Below are positions 9,799 through 18,529 of a DNA stretch of 64,000 nt, piece by piece (within the stretch, counting starts at the first letter, position 1; each line of letters begins with the position of its first letter). The notes beneath the pieces are model-generated. The model was given only the letters and a program-made list of their open reading frames with translations. It ran no database searches and was not told the DNA's origin. Source of the DNA: Shewanella pealeana ATCC 700345 (GTDB taxonomy: Bacteria; Pseudomonadota; Gammaproteobacteria; Enterobacterales; Shewanellaceae); contig NC_009901.1 in NCBI RefSeq assembly GCF_000018285.1, forward strand, positions 4,401,001 to 4,465,000, in the 5' to 3' direction. A program made the position numbers and the translations under genes.

Positions 9799-11163
9799 AT
9801 GCCGATTGAAGTCTTAGACAACGAAACAACAGATCAACGCCTCAATCAGCTAACAAAAGCATTGGGCAGCGGTATGTTTGTCCATGTCCGCAATATGTTG
9901 CAGGACATGGCTGCTTCAGATATTGCTTTTATTCTCGAATCTTCTCCACCTCGCACCCGTCAAGTGCTATGGCAGCTAATTGACCAAGAACACACAGGTG
10001 AAATTCTCGATGAGCTTGGAGAAGAGCTAAAAGATAGTCTGATCACCCAAATGAGTCCTGAGCGTGTCGCCAAGGCGGCCGAAAATATGGACACCGATGA
10101 CTTAGCCTATATTCTTCGTAGCCTGCCTGACAGCGTATTTAGACAAGTCTTACAGTCGATGACTAAGCAAGACAGAGTTCGTGTTGAGCAAGCTCTGTCA
10201 TACCCAGATGACACAGCCGGTAGTTTAATGAATACCGACACCGTCACCTTGCGCCCCGACGTCAATATCGATGTGATACTGCGCTACTTGAGAATTCGTG
10301 GTGAGCTGCCCGACGCCACCGATATGCTCTATGTTGTCGATAAGCAAGATAGAGTATTAGGCGGTGTACGTATCGCAGACTTACTCACCTGTGACCCTAA
10401 TGCTTCAGTGCGTGAAATCATGATGTCAGATCTCGAAGCTATCCCGGTAGGCATGTCAGACAGCGAAGTCGCACAGTTGTTTGAGCGCCACGACTGGATG
10501 TCAGCCCCAGTTATAGATGAAAACGACAAGCTACTTGGTCGTATTACTATCGATGACGTGGTTGACGTAATTCGTGAAGATGCCGAACATTCCATGATGG
10601 GGATGGCCGGTATGGATGACGATACTGACACCTTTGGTCCAGTATTAAAGAGTACCTTTCGCCGTTCACTATGGTTGACCGTTAACTTATTTGCGGCGCT
10701 ACTCGCGGCGTCAGTCAGTAATATGTTCGAAGGCACAATTGAGCAGTTTGCCACTATCGCGATTCTGATGACTATCGTACCGAGTATGGGCGGCGTTGCA
10801 GGTAACCAAACCTTAGCACTGGTTATTCGTGGTATTGCACTCGGTCAAATCGGCCAAAGTAACTCTCGCTGGCTGATTGGCAAGGAGCTTGCCATTGGCT
10901 TCCTTAACGGCTTGCTGTGGTCCATTTTAGTTTTTGCAGCTGTTTGGGTATGGAAAGGTGATATCGCCTTAGGAGCCTTGATTGCGGGCGCCATGCTTAT
11001 CAATATGACGGTTGCAGGACTTGCTGGTGCCAGTATTCCACTCATATTAAAGAAGATGAATATCGACCCCGCACTCGCTGGCGGTATGGTATTAACTACA
11101 GTGACCGATGTTATTGGTCTATTTGCCTTCCTCGGCTTGGCGACAATTTTCTTAATGAACTAG
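9799..11163 (+). CDS. mgtE: MgtE-family magnesium transporter
   Basis: Inner-membrane Mg2+ channel gated by cytoplasmic Mg2+. 454 residues: an N-terminal superhelical domain (about 10-135), two CBS domains (about 135-265, with GSLMNTDTVTL and DDVVDVI), a linker helix, then five membrane segments (about 285-454) with the pore motif PSMGGVAGNQTLAL. A GAGGGAG ribosome site precedes the ATG. An intrinsic terminator follows at 11186-11209, so it is probably a single-gene unit. I see no Mg2+ riboswitch in the 96-bp upstream gap. Confidence 0.95.
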   Translation: MPIEVLDNETTDQRLNQLTKALGSGMFVHVRNMLQDMAASDIAFILESSPPRTRQVLWQLIDQEHTGEILDELGEELKDSLITQMSPERVAKAAENMDTDDLAYILRSLPDSVFRQVLQSMTKQDRVRVEQALSYPDDTAGSLMNTDTVTLRPDVNIDVILRYLRIRGELPDATDMLYVVDKQDRVLGGVRIADLLTCDPNASVREIMMSDLEAIPVGMSDSEVAQLFERHDWMSAPVIDENDKLLGRITIDDVVDVIREDAEHSMMGMAGMDDDTDTFGPVLKSTFRRSLWLTVNLFAALLAASVSNMFEGTIEQFATIAILMTIVPSMGGVAGNQTLALVIRGIALGQIGQSNSRWLIGKELAIGFLNGLLWSILVFAAVWVWKGDIALGALIAGAMLINMTVAGLAGASIPLILKKMNIDPALAGGMVLTTVTDVIGLFAFLGLATIFLMN

Positions 11164-11185
11164 CCGCTGAACACTGTGACATAAT

Positions 11186-11209
11186 AAAGGCCGCAAATGC
11201 GGCCTTTTT
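11186..11209. terminator. Intrinsic terminator after mgtE (convergent with modA-like gene)
   Basis: Stem AAAGGCCGC (11186-11194) / GCGGCCTTT (11199-11207) with a 4-nt loop, followed by T residues. A-rich sequence on the other side allows some use by the convergent gene ending at 11232. Confidence 0.9.
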
Positions 11210-11231
11210 GCTCTCTAATTTATGATGATAA

Positions 11232-12035
11232 TTACTGCTTAAGCGGCGCATCAAAACCGTAATCTGCAAGGATGCTTTGTCCTGACTCAGACAGAATAAA
11301 CATGGCTAACTTCCAGGCATCGGCTTGAGCATCGTCGAGTACAATCAAACCATAGTTAGCGCCAACCGCTAATGGTTCAGGCATCTGTACTATTTGCAGA
11401 TCTTGCACCTCTTTTTGCGCCAATACCGCATTAGTACAGTAAGTTAAGAATAGGTCTGCACGCTTGTTTTCCATCACCCAAGCATAAGTGTTACGGCCCT
11501 TAGGGGCTTTAGCGCTATTCTCACCGCCAGTGAGCTGCAGTGCTTTATTCTCAAGTTTTGTTTGGGCACCAGCTTGTAACTTGCCCGCTTTGGCGAAAAT
11601 CTTCCAAGCATAGTCTCCTGACGGATCGGCTTTTGGTGTCGATGTACCCACACGGATATTAGGATCGAGCATAACGGCGAGTAGCCCTTCACTGTCGGTA
11701 TTGACATTTGGCTGTGCGAGGGCGCACATCTGATTACGGGCAAACATCACCACATTGTCACCTTTTCCTGAAGACTGTAACGTTAGCGGGTGCTTCATAT
11801 TCGCCGACGCAAAGACTCCCACTTTTTCACCATCCTCGATACGCATTCTCAGCAAACCTGAAGGCCCAAAATCAGCATGCACATCTTTTTGAGCCACTTG
11901 CTGATAAGCCATAACAATATCATTCATGGCATTTTTTAAACTGCCAGCCGCTCTTAGCTCAATAGGCTCAGCGTTAACGACAAAAGGTAGGCTTAAAAGC
12001 GAAACTAGGATCCATTTTTTCATCATTTTTTCCAT
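11232..12035 (-). CDS. ModA-like molybdate/oxyanion-binding periplasmic protein (orphan)
   Basis: Periplasmic substrate-binding protein of the ModA-type family, 267 residues, with a signal peptide (MKKWILVSLLSLPFVVNA). The start of the mature domain, ELRAAGSLKNAMNDI, is the typical first ligand-binding segment (the serine binds the oxyanion in ModA). Three starts are possible (12035, 12026, 12023); GGAAAAAATG favours 12026. No permease or ATPase gene adjoins it, so it works with a transporter encoded elsewhere or as a scavenging or signalling protein. A long leader (12036-12246) precedes it. Molybdate as ligand is inferred from the family; tungstate or another anion is possible. Confidence 0.8.
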   Translation of the reverse strand: MEKMMKKWILVSLLSLPFVVNAEPIELRAAGSLKNAMNDIVMAYQQVAQKDVHADFGPSGLLRMRIEDGEKVGVFASANMKHPLTLQSSGKGDNVVMFARNQMCALAQPNVNTDSEGLLAVMLDPNIRVGTSTPKADPSGDYAWKIFAKAGKLQAGAQTKLENKALQLTGGENSAKAPKGRNTYAWVMENKRADLFLTYCTNAVLAQKEVQDLQIVQMPEPLAVGANYGLIVLDDAQADAWKLAMFILSESGQSILADYGFDAPLKQ

Positions 12036-12088
12036 GGTTGAAATTAATTATCACGCAGGTGAATTAAAGTGTTAACCAATGAGAAAAC

Positions 12089-12229
12089 ATCTGCAGTCGA
12101 ATAACAATGGCTTAGACTGAGTGTCTTGGAGCAAGAGCTTAACGCCGAGACTTGAGTCACCCCGCCCAAGGGTAGCGAAGACAAAAAGTCCCAACCGTAA
12201 AGCATAGCAATCACTACCTGCAGTCGCGT
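12089..12229 (-). promoter_or_regulatory. Candidate structured 5' leader of the modA-like gene (Moco-type riboswitch possible)
   Basis: The minus-strand leader carries CGACUGCAG twice, at 12229-12221 and 12101-12093. The two CUGCAG blocks can pair and close a domain of about 140 nt. Inside it are GGUAGUG/CGCUACC, which pair over 7 bp, a small GGGAC/GUCUU hairpin, and a GACU/AGUC hairpin. A closing stem around several inner helices directly upstream of a modA-family gene is what a molybdenum-cofactor riboswitch would look like, but I could not match its consensus from memory. Treat this as a structured leader of unknown class. Confidence 0.35.
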
Positions 12230-12240
12230 ATTTAGAGCTG

Positions 12241-12275
12241 AAAATAAAAAGCCACCTTATGTAGAAGGTGGCTTT
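12241..12275 (-). terminator. Intrinsic terminator of the OmpA-like lipoprotein gene
   Basis: On the minus strand, AAAGCCACCTT / AAGGTGGCTTT form an 11-bp stem with a 6-nt loop, followed by TTTTTATTTT. Confidence 0.9.
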
Positions 12276-12298
12276 CATTACTCACGCAAGTTAAACAG

Positions 12299-12973
12299 TT
12301 AAGCGTTTGGCATTGGGCTTAAGATAATCTCTACACGACGATTTTCGGCTCGGCCCTGCTTGGTTTCATTGGAGGCGATCGGCTTGGACTCGCCCATACC
12401 ATGAGAAGCCACACGCTGAGCTGGTACCTTCTGGCGGGTTAGGTAGTTTGCCACTTCACTGGCACGTACTTGCGACAGCCTTAGGTTATACGATTCCGCA
12501 CCTGAGCTATCGGTATGACCCATCACGTTTAGCTTAGTCTCATCATATTCAAGCGCTACCAGTACCACACTGTTTAACACTTGCTTAGCACGCTGACTCA
12601 GGTCGGTTTGATCCACACCAAAAGTCACATCATTTGGCATGTTCAAAATAATATTGTCGCCACTGCGAGTCACACTCACACCTGATGATTGCAGCTGCTT
12701 ACGAAGCTCGGCTTCCTGCACGTCCATGTAATAGCCAATACCACCACCTAATGCCGCACCAGATGCAGCACCGATCAAGGCGCCTTTAGCGCGGTCACTT
12801 TTACTCGATGACGCAACGCCAATCGCCGCGCCAGCGATTGCTCCAATCAAGGCACCGTTAGTCGCTTTGCCATTTTGAGATTCGTTGGTATAAGGATTGG
12901 TTGTCTGGCAACCAGACACCAACATGGCGGCGATAAGGCCACCAGCAAGAATAGAACTAGGTTTAACGCTCAT
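12299..12973 (-). CDS. OmpA-family outer-membrane lipoprotein with glycine-zipper domain (YiaD-like)
   Basis: Envelope lipoprotein of 224 residues that should anchor in the outer membrane and bind peptidoglycan. The lipobox LVSGC puts the lipidated cysteine at residue 22. A glycine-zipper segment (about 40-83, ALIGAIAGAAIGV and GALIGAASGAALGGGIG) could insert in a membrane. The OmpA C-terminal domain (about 105-220) has the peptidoglycan motif MGHTDSSGAESYNLRLSQ. The architecture matches E. coli YiaD. It has its own promoter (13037-13064) and terminator, so it is a single-gene unit. Confidence 0.9.
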   Translation of the reverse strand: MSVKPSSILAGGLIAAMLVSGCQTTNPYTNESQNGKATNGALIGAIAGAAIGVASSSKSDRAKGALIGAASGAALGGGIGYYMDVQEAELRKQLQSSGVSVTRSGDNIILNMPNDVTFGVDQTDLSQRAKQVLNSVVLVALEYDETKLNVMGHTDSSGAESYNLRLSQVRASEVANYLTRQKVPAQRVASHGMGESKPIASNETKQGRAENRRVEIILSPMPNA

Positions 12974-12990
12974 ATGTACCGCTCCTAACT

Positions 12991-13064
12991 GCTTTTGCCT
13001 GTCACAAAAGCGACTAATAAGTTGTATTTTTTTAGCAGTATATAAACCACAGTGAATTAGACAA
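12991..13064 (-). promoter_or_regulatory. Sigma-70 promoter and leader hairpin of the OmpA-like gene
   Basis: Minus-strand -35 TTGTCT (13064-13059), 16-bp spacer, -10 TATACT (13042-13037). The leader contains a perfect 7-bp hairpin, GCTTTTG/CAAAAGC (12991-13011), just upstream of the ribosome site TTAGGAG, so it could affect translation. Confidence 0.6.
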
Positions 13065-13419
13065 TGGTCAAGCTACTAAGTGGTTTAAAAATAAGCACTG
13101 CGAGAGCATTGATACGCACCGTCAGCGCACCACAATCGTGCATGATGCACCACTTTAGGGCGAAGTTATTAAGAGGTTTTGCCTCAAATTGGCACCACAA
13201 GTTTTAACCATCTGAAATATAATGATTTAACGTGTGGGAACAAGTTGGCACAGCTTAAGCATACTCATTATGGAGTACTCACTGACGATAAAAATAATTA
13301 ATAACAATGCTCAGAGAGTCACGACAGGGCCAAGTTTTAACGCCTTGCCAAGGGAACTCCGTCACCACGCTCAAAGACGTACAAACCACTGATGTCTAGC
13401 CATAGAGTTTATAAAGAGA
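13065..13419. other. Intergenic region before the small HTH gene
   Basis: About 350 bp without a gene. It holds one sigma-54-like element (13245-13262) and otherwise unremarkable sequence. I saw no RNA gene or repeat here. Confidence 0.5.
13245..13262 (+). promoter_or_regulatory. Candidate sigma-54 promoter
   Basis: TTGGCAC at 13245-13251 and GC at 13259-13260 give GG-N10-GC spacing. The -24 element is perfect; the -12 block (AAGCA) keeps only GC of TTGC. It lies about 170 bp before the HTH gene at 13420. No activator site was recognised, so confidence is low. Confidence 0.3.
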
Positions 13420-13641
13420 ATGCCGATGGAAGCTATGAACCTTAACCTTAAAGTTATTAACGAAGTCAAAAATAACGGCCGTCTATTATCTGACGTAGCC
13501 AAAGATTATGGCCTGTCGACTAAAACCGTTTATCAGATTGTTCAAGAGAGTGAGCAGAGAAGCAATAGAGGCTCACTTCCTATTCTAAAACAGACTAAAC
13601 AACTGAGCTTACGCATTAAACAGCTGCTTAGTCGTCGCTAG
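13420..13641 (+). CDS. Small helix-turn-helix protein
   Basis: 73 residues. The central part, LLSDVAKDYGLSTKTVYQIVQE, is a clear helix-turn-helix of the type found in transposase OrfA and Hin-like proteins. It is followed by a basic tail ending in RIKQLLSRR, consistent with DNA binding. There is no partner orfB and no inverted repeat, so it is not evidently an insertion sequence. Alternative starts are at 13426 and 13435; AAAGAG lies before 13420. It may be a small regulator or a domesticated transposase fragment. Function unknown. Confidence 0.65.
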   Translation: MPMEAMNLNLKVINEVKNNGRLLSDVAKDYGLSTKTVYQIVQESEQRSNRGSLPILKQTKQLSLRIKQLLSRR

Positions 13642-13781
13642 ATTTAACAGGCTGTACCCTGTTAAGCAGAGGCGGAAAACACTATTTTCGCCTTAACGAA
13701 ATCAAAAAATTAATGCGCTAACTCTATACAAATAAAATACGCTTAATGTGAATTTCGCCTCTGCACCCCATCACGTGCTGC

Positions 13782-13812
13782 AATAAAAAAGCGACCCGAT
13801 TAGAGTCGCTTT
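13782..13812 (-). terminator. Intrinsic terminator of the FG-GAP protein gene
   Basis: Minus strand: AAAGCGAC (13812-13805) / GTCGCTTT (13795-13788) with a 9-nt loop, followed by TTTTATTG. Confidence 0.88.
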
Positions 13813-13840
13813 ATAGTTATCGATACAGGGACAGTATTGG

Positions 13841-15385
13841 CTAACTGGCTAATAACACCCTGAACTGCTTAGAGAGCTTTTTATCATCTTGGCGACCATA
13901 CTTGATCAGCAGATCTTCTCTGCCATCACCATTTAGATCCTCCGCCTTTAACATGCCCCCTTCGATAGGTAGTTTCAGCTCATGCTCTTGTGCATCACGA
14001 CTAAACAACCCATCACCACGCTTACCTAAATAGACTTTCAAGGTCGACTCATCCTCTGACAGCAACAGATCTTTTAGCCCATCACCATTTAGATCCGCAA
14101 GCTTGACCACAGGGCTGCCAGCTTGTCCCGAGCTAAAGCTAAAGTTAAGCTCCACCTCTTTTGTCACGTTGGAGTCGTCGCTAAAACGGCCTGTAGAGTC
14201 CATCTTAAATAGATGCACATCTTGGTCGATACTGCCCGAAAGCAACGCACCAATAATCTGTGACACACCGATATCAAAGCCTGCGACCATCACCTCATCT
14301 TTATCGTCACTGTCGATATCGACAAACTCCAGTCCAGTTAAGGTGCCTTCGGCCCTGATCACACTGCTAGCTTCTTTAGGGAAAACCAACACCCCCTTGT
14401 TGTTTTCACCGAGATAGATCTCATAATCGTTTACCCTATCGAATACGCCGCTACTTTTGGTATAGCGGATCACCATATCGGTAACACCATCGGCGTTGAG
14501 ATCTTTAAGCTGCTCTACCTTACGATAAACAAGCTCGCTTTGATCTAATTGCTCACCAAAGGCGTCGCGTTTATTCCACCAATCGACACCACTAATAGGT
14601 TGGCGCACAGAGATAAACTCGGCAATAGGATCGAAGCCTCTAGCTTGCGTCTGCTTATAGACCTCTAACTCGCCCTCACCTATCTTAACGATATCCACCA
14701 AGCCATCTAAATTGATGTCAGAGACATAGAGTTTAGATTGGGTATATGTAGCGCCATCATCAAATAATCGAGATTGTGGCTTAATCGGTAGAGTTTGACG
14801 CCCAAAGCCTTGTTCACCCGCTAAGAATAGGTGCACCTGATTGAAATCATGGATCAAGATGTCATCACGTAGATCGCCATTAAGATCCTGAATAAAATCA
14901 CCGCGGCTGATAAAGTCGGGCCGGTCTTTAAAAGATAACGAATTAATCTTGGCCACTGTTTCAATATACAGCTCAGAGCTATTTTCCTTGCTAACTAAGA
15001 GCTTGAGCTCGTCTTGAGATAGGAAATACAATTGCTGCAGTTCACCCGCTGTAGACTCTGTTATATCGAAACTGTGTAACTCTTGAGGAAGCTCTCGCTT
15101 CATTGCAAGTTGATATTGCCCCTTTTCAAATGCGTAAATAGCCATCCAACGATGACTTAAGCCATCTACACCCAATATCACCAGCTCTTTTCCCGGCTCA
15201 GGTAACAGGTCAGCAGCAATGATCGGGTGAGTCAGCTCAAAAGGTGCATCGATAGCCGACTCGGTAAAACTTAATGTCGCCCCCGAGGCCGCCAAAGCCG
15301 ATAATGGCAATGTAGAACAGAGCAACAAGGCAGCGCCGCCTCCATTTAAAATCGATCTCATATTCGAAAAAATCATCCTAGCCAT
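13841..15385 (-). CDS. Secreted FG-GAP/VCBS repeat protein
   Basis: 514 residues with a signal peptide (hydrophobic segment about 16-32, ending LSALAA). At least six repeats carry calcium-loop motifs of the type D-x-N/D-x-D-G-x-x-D: DLNGDLRDDILI, DINLDGLVDIVK, DLNADGVTDMVI, DIDSDDKDEVMV, DLNGDGLKDLLL and DLNGDGREDLLI. These repeats normally build a beta-propeller that binds Ca2+ outside the cell or in the periplasm. No enzymatic domain is visible. It lies downstream of, and on the same strand as, the gtrA-GT39-GT2 operon, separated by 101 bp. Specific role unknown. Confidence 0.85.
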   Translation of the reverse strand: MARMIFSNMRSILNGGGAALLLCSTLPLSALAASGATLSFTESAIDAPFELTHPIIAADLLPEPGKELVILGVDGLSHRWMAIYAFEKGQYQLAMKRELPQELHSFDITESTAGELQQLYFLSQDELKLLVSKENSSELYIETVAKINSLSFKDRPDFISRGDFIQDLNGDLRDDILIHDFNQVHLFLAGEQGFGRQTLPIKPQSRLFDDGATYTQSKLYVSDINLDGLVDIVKIGEGELEVYKQTQARGFDPIAEFISVRQPISGVDWWNKRDAFGEQLDQSELVYRKVEQLKDLNADGVTDMVIRYTKSSGVFDRVNDYEIYLGENNKGVLVFPKEASSVIRAEGTLTGLEFVDIDSDDKDEVMVAGFDIGVSQIIGALLSGSIDQDVHLFKMDSTGRFSDDSNVTKEVELNFSFSSGQAGSPVVKLADLNGDGLKDLLLSEDESTLKVYLGKRGDGLFSRDAQEHELKLPIEGGMLKAEDLNGDGREDLLIKYGRQDDKKLSKQFRVLLAS

Positions 15386-15486
15386 TACCTCTGCATTATT
15401 ACTCTAGAGTATGAAACTAGCGGTTTTCGAGCAAGAGTAAAACCACTCGTTAACAGTTTGTAACATAAGCTTGGCTATTATGATAA

Positions 15487-15939
15487 TTATTCAACGGCAA
15501 CGGCCTTAAAGGTCCAGCGGTTAGCCCCGAACCAATTAATGATAAGCCCTGCCAATATGCCTAGGCTAAAACTAAGCAAGCCAGATAGCGGGCTATTACT
15601 TAACACCGTAGAGCATAGATAGAAAACCGTTAAATTCACCACTGCCGCTAAACTTGAAACCGCTGCAGACATCAGCAACTGCTGAGGTTTTGAAACTTGT
15701 TTACGCTCGACAAAGGTCCAACTGCGATTAGCTGCCCAAGAAACAATAACGACACAAGCAAAGGCACTGCAGCGAGCGAGCATCAAGGGCTGTTCAAAAA
15801 CACTGAGCAAACCATAGAACAGCGCAGCATCGAACATGAAAACCGCGCTCCCCACCAGCAGAAAGCGAATGCCTTGGCCATGCTTTAACCATAACGTCTC
15901 TAGTTCAGGCACTGGGACTGTAGTTAATTTCGACGACAA
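15487..15939 (-). CDS. GtrA-family membrane protein
   Basis: 150 residues with four membrane segments, as in the GtrA/DPMS-associated family, which is thought to help flip lipid-linked sugars across the inner membrane. Signature features are RFLLVGSAVFMFDAALFY near the start and NWFGANRWTFKA at the end. Its start lies inside the upstream glycosyltransferase gene (16-bp overlap), so it belongs to the same operon as the GT39 and GT2 genes. The flippase role is a family inference. Confidence 0.88.
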   Translation of the reverse strand: MSSKLTTVPVPELETLWLKHGQGIRFLLVGSAVFMFDAALFYGLLSVFEQPLMLARCSAFACVVIVSWAANRSWTFVERKQVSKPQQLLMSAAVSSLAAVVNLTVFYLCSTVLSNSPLSGLLSFSLGILAGLIINWFGANRWTFKAVAVE

Positions 15940-17363
15940 AGCAGTAGCCCTCGATACTTATTGCGCGCCACCTCAACACAGCGAGAAAACTGCGGCAGAT
16001 CTAGTTTGCGATTATCGGCCACTAAGTAAAAATCACTTATTGAGTCCACCTCCTGCAAACTATCTACCTTGTCAGCTTGGCCTGCGCTATAGAAACGCGC
16101 CGAAAACGGTTGCTTCTGCCAGTAATAGGTCGGTAAGGCTTCACTGCGCTGTGACAATAACCAGCGCTCACTCTTATCTTTCGCCGTACCTAAGTTCAGT
16201 ACAACAACTGTAACCAATAGCAGCACAGGTATGCATAAGGCGATAGCATTTAGCCCAGGTAAGCGACTACTCCTCCAGGCTAACCCCAGCAGTAAGGCTA
16301 AACCTGGGATCCCCGGTAGAACATAGGCAGGAAGAATATTCCCCGCTAGCGTAAACAGCAGCATAGGGGCAATCATCCAGCAAAAAAGATAGCTAGCTAG
16401 ACCTTCCCCAGTCTCTGACCCCGTTTCTGTCCCTGTCTCTTTACCTACCCCAGCCTCAACCGCTGTCGCCGCGCTTTTAGACTGCTTAACTAACTTGTAA
16501 ATCGCTCTAGGCAGAAACAGTGACCAAGGCATCGCTGCGCCAATAAAATACAGCCAGATACTGCCTCTTATCTCGTCATGTGCCGAGCCATAGAGATCCC
16601 CTTGCCAGCCACTATCAACGAAGCGAGACCAATGCTCACCCACAATAAAGTAATTTAAAAAACCCGGGGTCGCCCGCTCCGCCATCACATACCAAGGCAG
16701 TGTAATCGCTAGCATCAGTAACGTCCCCGTCAGCAGGGGCGTACGCAGCCATAAAAGCCGCCACATCTTTTGCAAGCCATAGTTCCACATCAACCACAGC
16801 CCAGTGCCTATGGCGAACAAGACTAATGCCACAGGGCCTTTAGCCAGCAGGCCTATCGCCAGTCCGGCAAAGCCGATATAACCCCAGAGCTTGTCACCTT
16901 GCCAGCAAAGATAAAAACCCACCATTGCCAGCGTCATCCCAAGTGTCAGCGCCATATCTGTCATTACCGCGCCAGCACTGATAGTAAACACCACTGTAGA
17001 GGCTAAGATGATTAACACCGACATCACAGGTAAACGTAGACCCTTAGCAAAGTAACCCACAACCGCGAGGGTAAACATCGCTGCCAGCCAGTGAGGCAAG
17101 CGCACGGCAAACTCATTGCTCCCCAATACAGCTAAAGAGCTCGCACTCATCCAAGTATGCAGGGGAGGCTTGCCCCAAAACGGGACATTGTAATCAAACA
17201 GTGGCGTGACCCAATTTCCCGTCTCTACCATCAGGCGCGCCATCTCGCCGTATCGCGCCTCGGTGGTGTCCATAAGTGGATACCAAGGCAATAGTAATAA
17301 CCGAGTGAGAACCACAATCAAGAGTACCGCTAACCCCTTTTGACTATCGCGCATACTCAACAT
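15924..17363 (-). CDS. GT39/ArnT-like membrane glycosyltransferase
   Basis: 479 residues. The N-terminal motif DTTEARYGEMARLMVETG is the first periplasmic loop of the PMT/ArnT family, where the acidic residue acts in transfer; about 11-12 membrane segments follow. Such enzymes move a sugar from undecaprenyl phosphate to lipid A or another acceptor on the periplasmic face. The start overlaps the GT2 stop (TAATG). A polar Glu-Thr-Gly repeat (KETGTETGSETGEG, about residues 307-320) interrupts a loop and looks like a slippage insertion. The transferred sugar is unknown; no aminoarabinose genes are present. Confidence 0.87.
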   Translation of the reverse strand: MLSMRDSQKGLAVLLIVVLTRLLLLPWYPLMDTTEARYGEMARLMVETGNWVTPLFDYNVPFWGKPPLHTWMSASSLAVLGSNEFAVRLPHWLAAMFTLAVVGYFAKGLRLPVMSVLIILASTVVFTISAGAVMTDMALTLGMTLAMVGFYLCWQGDKLWGYIGFAGLAIGLLAKGPVALVLFAIGTGLWLMWNYGLQKMWRLLWLRTPLLTGTLLMLAITLPWYVMAERATPGFLNYFIVGEHWSRFVDSGWQGDLYGSAHDEIRGSIWLYFIGAAMPWSLFLPRAIYKLVKQSKSAATAVEAGVGKETGTETGSETGEGLASYLFCWMIAPMLLFTLAGNILPAYVLPGIPGLALLLGLAWRSSRLPGLNAIALCIPVLLLVTVVVLNLGTAKDKSERWLLSQRSEALPTYYWQKQPFSARFYSAGQADKVDSLQEVDSISDFYLVADNRKLDLPQFSRCVEVARNKYRGLLLCRRN

Positions 17364-18400
17364 TATTTAGCCCCCAAGTAACTTACGTTGTCCTGTTTTA
17401 TATCGCTATTTCTGGCTTGTACTTGAGCTAATGAGTGTCGATAGGCGACCTCTTCAATTAAGTACAGAGGCCTTTGTTTCACCTCGACAAACACTCGCCC
17501 TAAATACTCACCAATGAGGCCAAGAGCTAAAAGCTGGATCCCCGCAAGCGCCAACTGCACCACCATCAGTGACGGGTAGCCCGCAACACTGCCGCCAAAT
17601 ATCAAGGTCTGAACCACTATCCAACCACCATAGCCAAAGGCGCATAAGGCCGTTAATACCCCACACCAGGTCGCCAATCTCAAAGGTTTAAAGCTAAAAG
17701 AGGTGATGCCATCCATTGCAAGACCGAACAACTTGCCGTAATTCCACTTGGTTTCCCCAATAAAACGTGGGTCTCGGTCAAACTCTAAGGTTTTCTGCGA
17801 AAAACCGGGCCAGCTAAACAGTCCCTTCATAAAGCGGTTGCGCTCAGGAAGCGCCTTAATACTATCGATAACCTGACGGCTCATCAGACGAAAATCGCCA
17901 ACATTTTCTGGCACCGGCGAATCTGAAACCCAATTCATCAGCTTATAAAAACAACCCGCAGAGAAACGCTTAAACCAAGTCTCTCCCAAGCGCTTTCTGC
18001 GCTTCATATTGACGATATCGTATCCCGCTCGCCACTGCGCCAACATCTCAGGGAGCAATTCAGGTGGATCTTGCAGATCCGCATCCAGCATGATCACCAC
18101 CAAACCTCTGGCATGTTCGATCCCAGCTGACATCGCCGCTTCTTTACCAAAGTTACGGCTTAACTTGATACACTGGTATTCATTGTCTACTAGCGGCAAT
18201 TGACTCACCTGTGACCAAGAGTCATCACTGCTACCGTCATCGACAAACACGATTTCGCTACTATCATCAAGCCTTGAAAGCACCGCAGTTAAGCGTTCAA
18301 TTAACGGCTTTATCATTTTAGATTCATTAAATAAGGGCACGACGACAGACAGGCAGATTTCGCTATGAGAATTGGTTTGATCGGGTGAGGAGTACGACAT
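17363..18400 (-). CDS. GT2 glycosyltransferase, GtrB/ArnC-like (polyprenyl-phosphate sugar synthase)
   Basis: 345 residues. The cytoplasmic GT-A domain (about 15-245) has VVVPLFNES, VFVDDGSSDDSW and the metal motif LDADLQDPPE. Two membrane segments close the protein (about 247-310), the layout of GtrB and dolichol-phosphate mannose synthase-like enzymes. It would charge undecaprenyl phosphate with a sugar that the next enzyme (GT39) transfers and GtrA helps to flip, so the three form one modification pathway. It is divergent from a two-component system across 129 bp, suggesting regulation by it. Confidence 0.9.
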   Translation of the reverse strand: MSYSSPDQTNSHSEICLSVVVPLFNESKMIKPLIERLTAVLSRLDDSSEIVFVDDGSSDDSWSQVSQLPLVDNEYQCIKLSRNFGKEAAMSAGIEHARGLVVIMLDADLQDPPELLPEMLAQWRAGYDIVNMKRRKRLGETWFKRFSAGCFYKLMNWVSDSPVPENVGDFRLMSRQVIDSIKALPERNRFMKGLFSWPGFSQKTLEFDRDPRFIGETKWNYGKLFGLAMDGITSFSFKPLRLATWCGVLTALCAFGYGGWIVVQTLIFGGSVAGYPSLMVVQLALAGIQLLALGLIGEYLGRVFVEVKQRPLYLIEEVAYRHSLAQVQARNSDIKQDNVSYLGAK

Positions 18401-18529
18401 GTTTTATCCTGCAATGGCTTATTTTTCCGCTAGCATGCCTAAGTGGAGGTGAACAAAATGTCATTGACATTTTTTCCACATAAAAAGTGGTAATATCTAA
18501 CCAGCACAATGGGTAACGGCCTATATACA

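Noticed and set aside
12072..12278. Minus-strand reading frame of 68 codons
   Set aside because: Covers the structured leader of the modA-like gene and a terminator; no coding signal.
13420..13641. Insertion sequence remnant
   Set aside because: The HTH resembles transposase OrfA, but there is no orfB, no terminal inverted repeat and no target duplication.
18464..18496. TTGACA and TAATAT as promoter of the response regulator
   Set aside because: The spacer is 21 bp, too long for an ordinary sigma-70 promoter; left as unproven.
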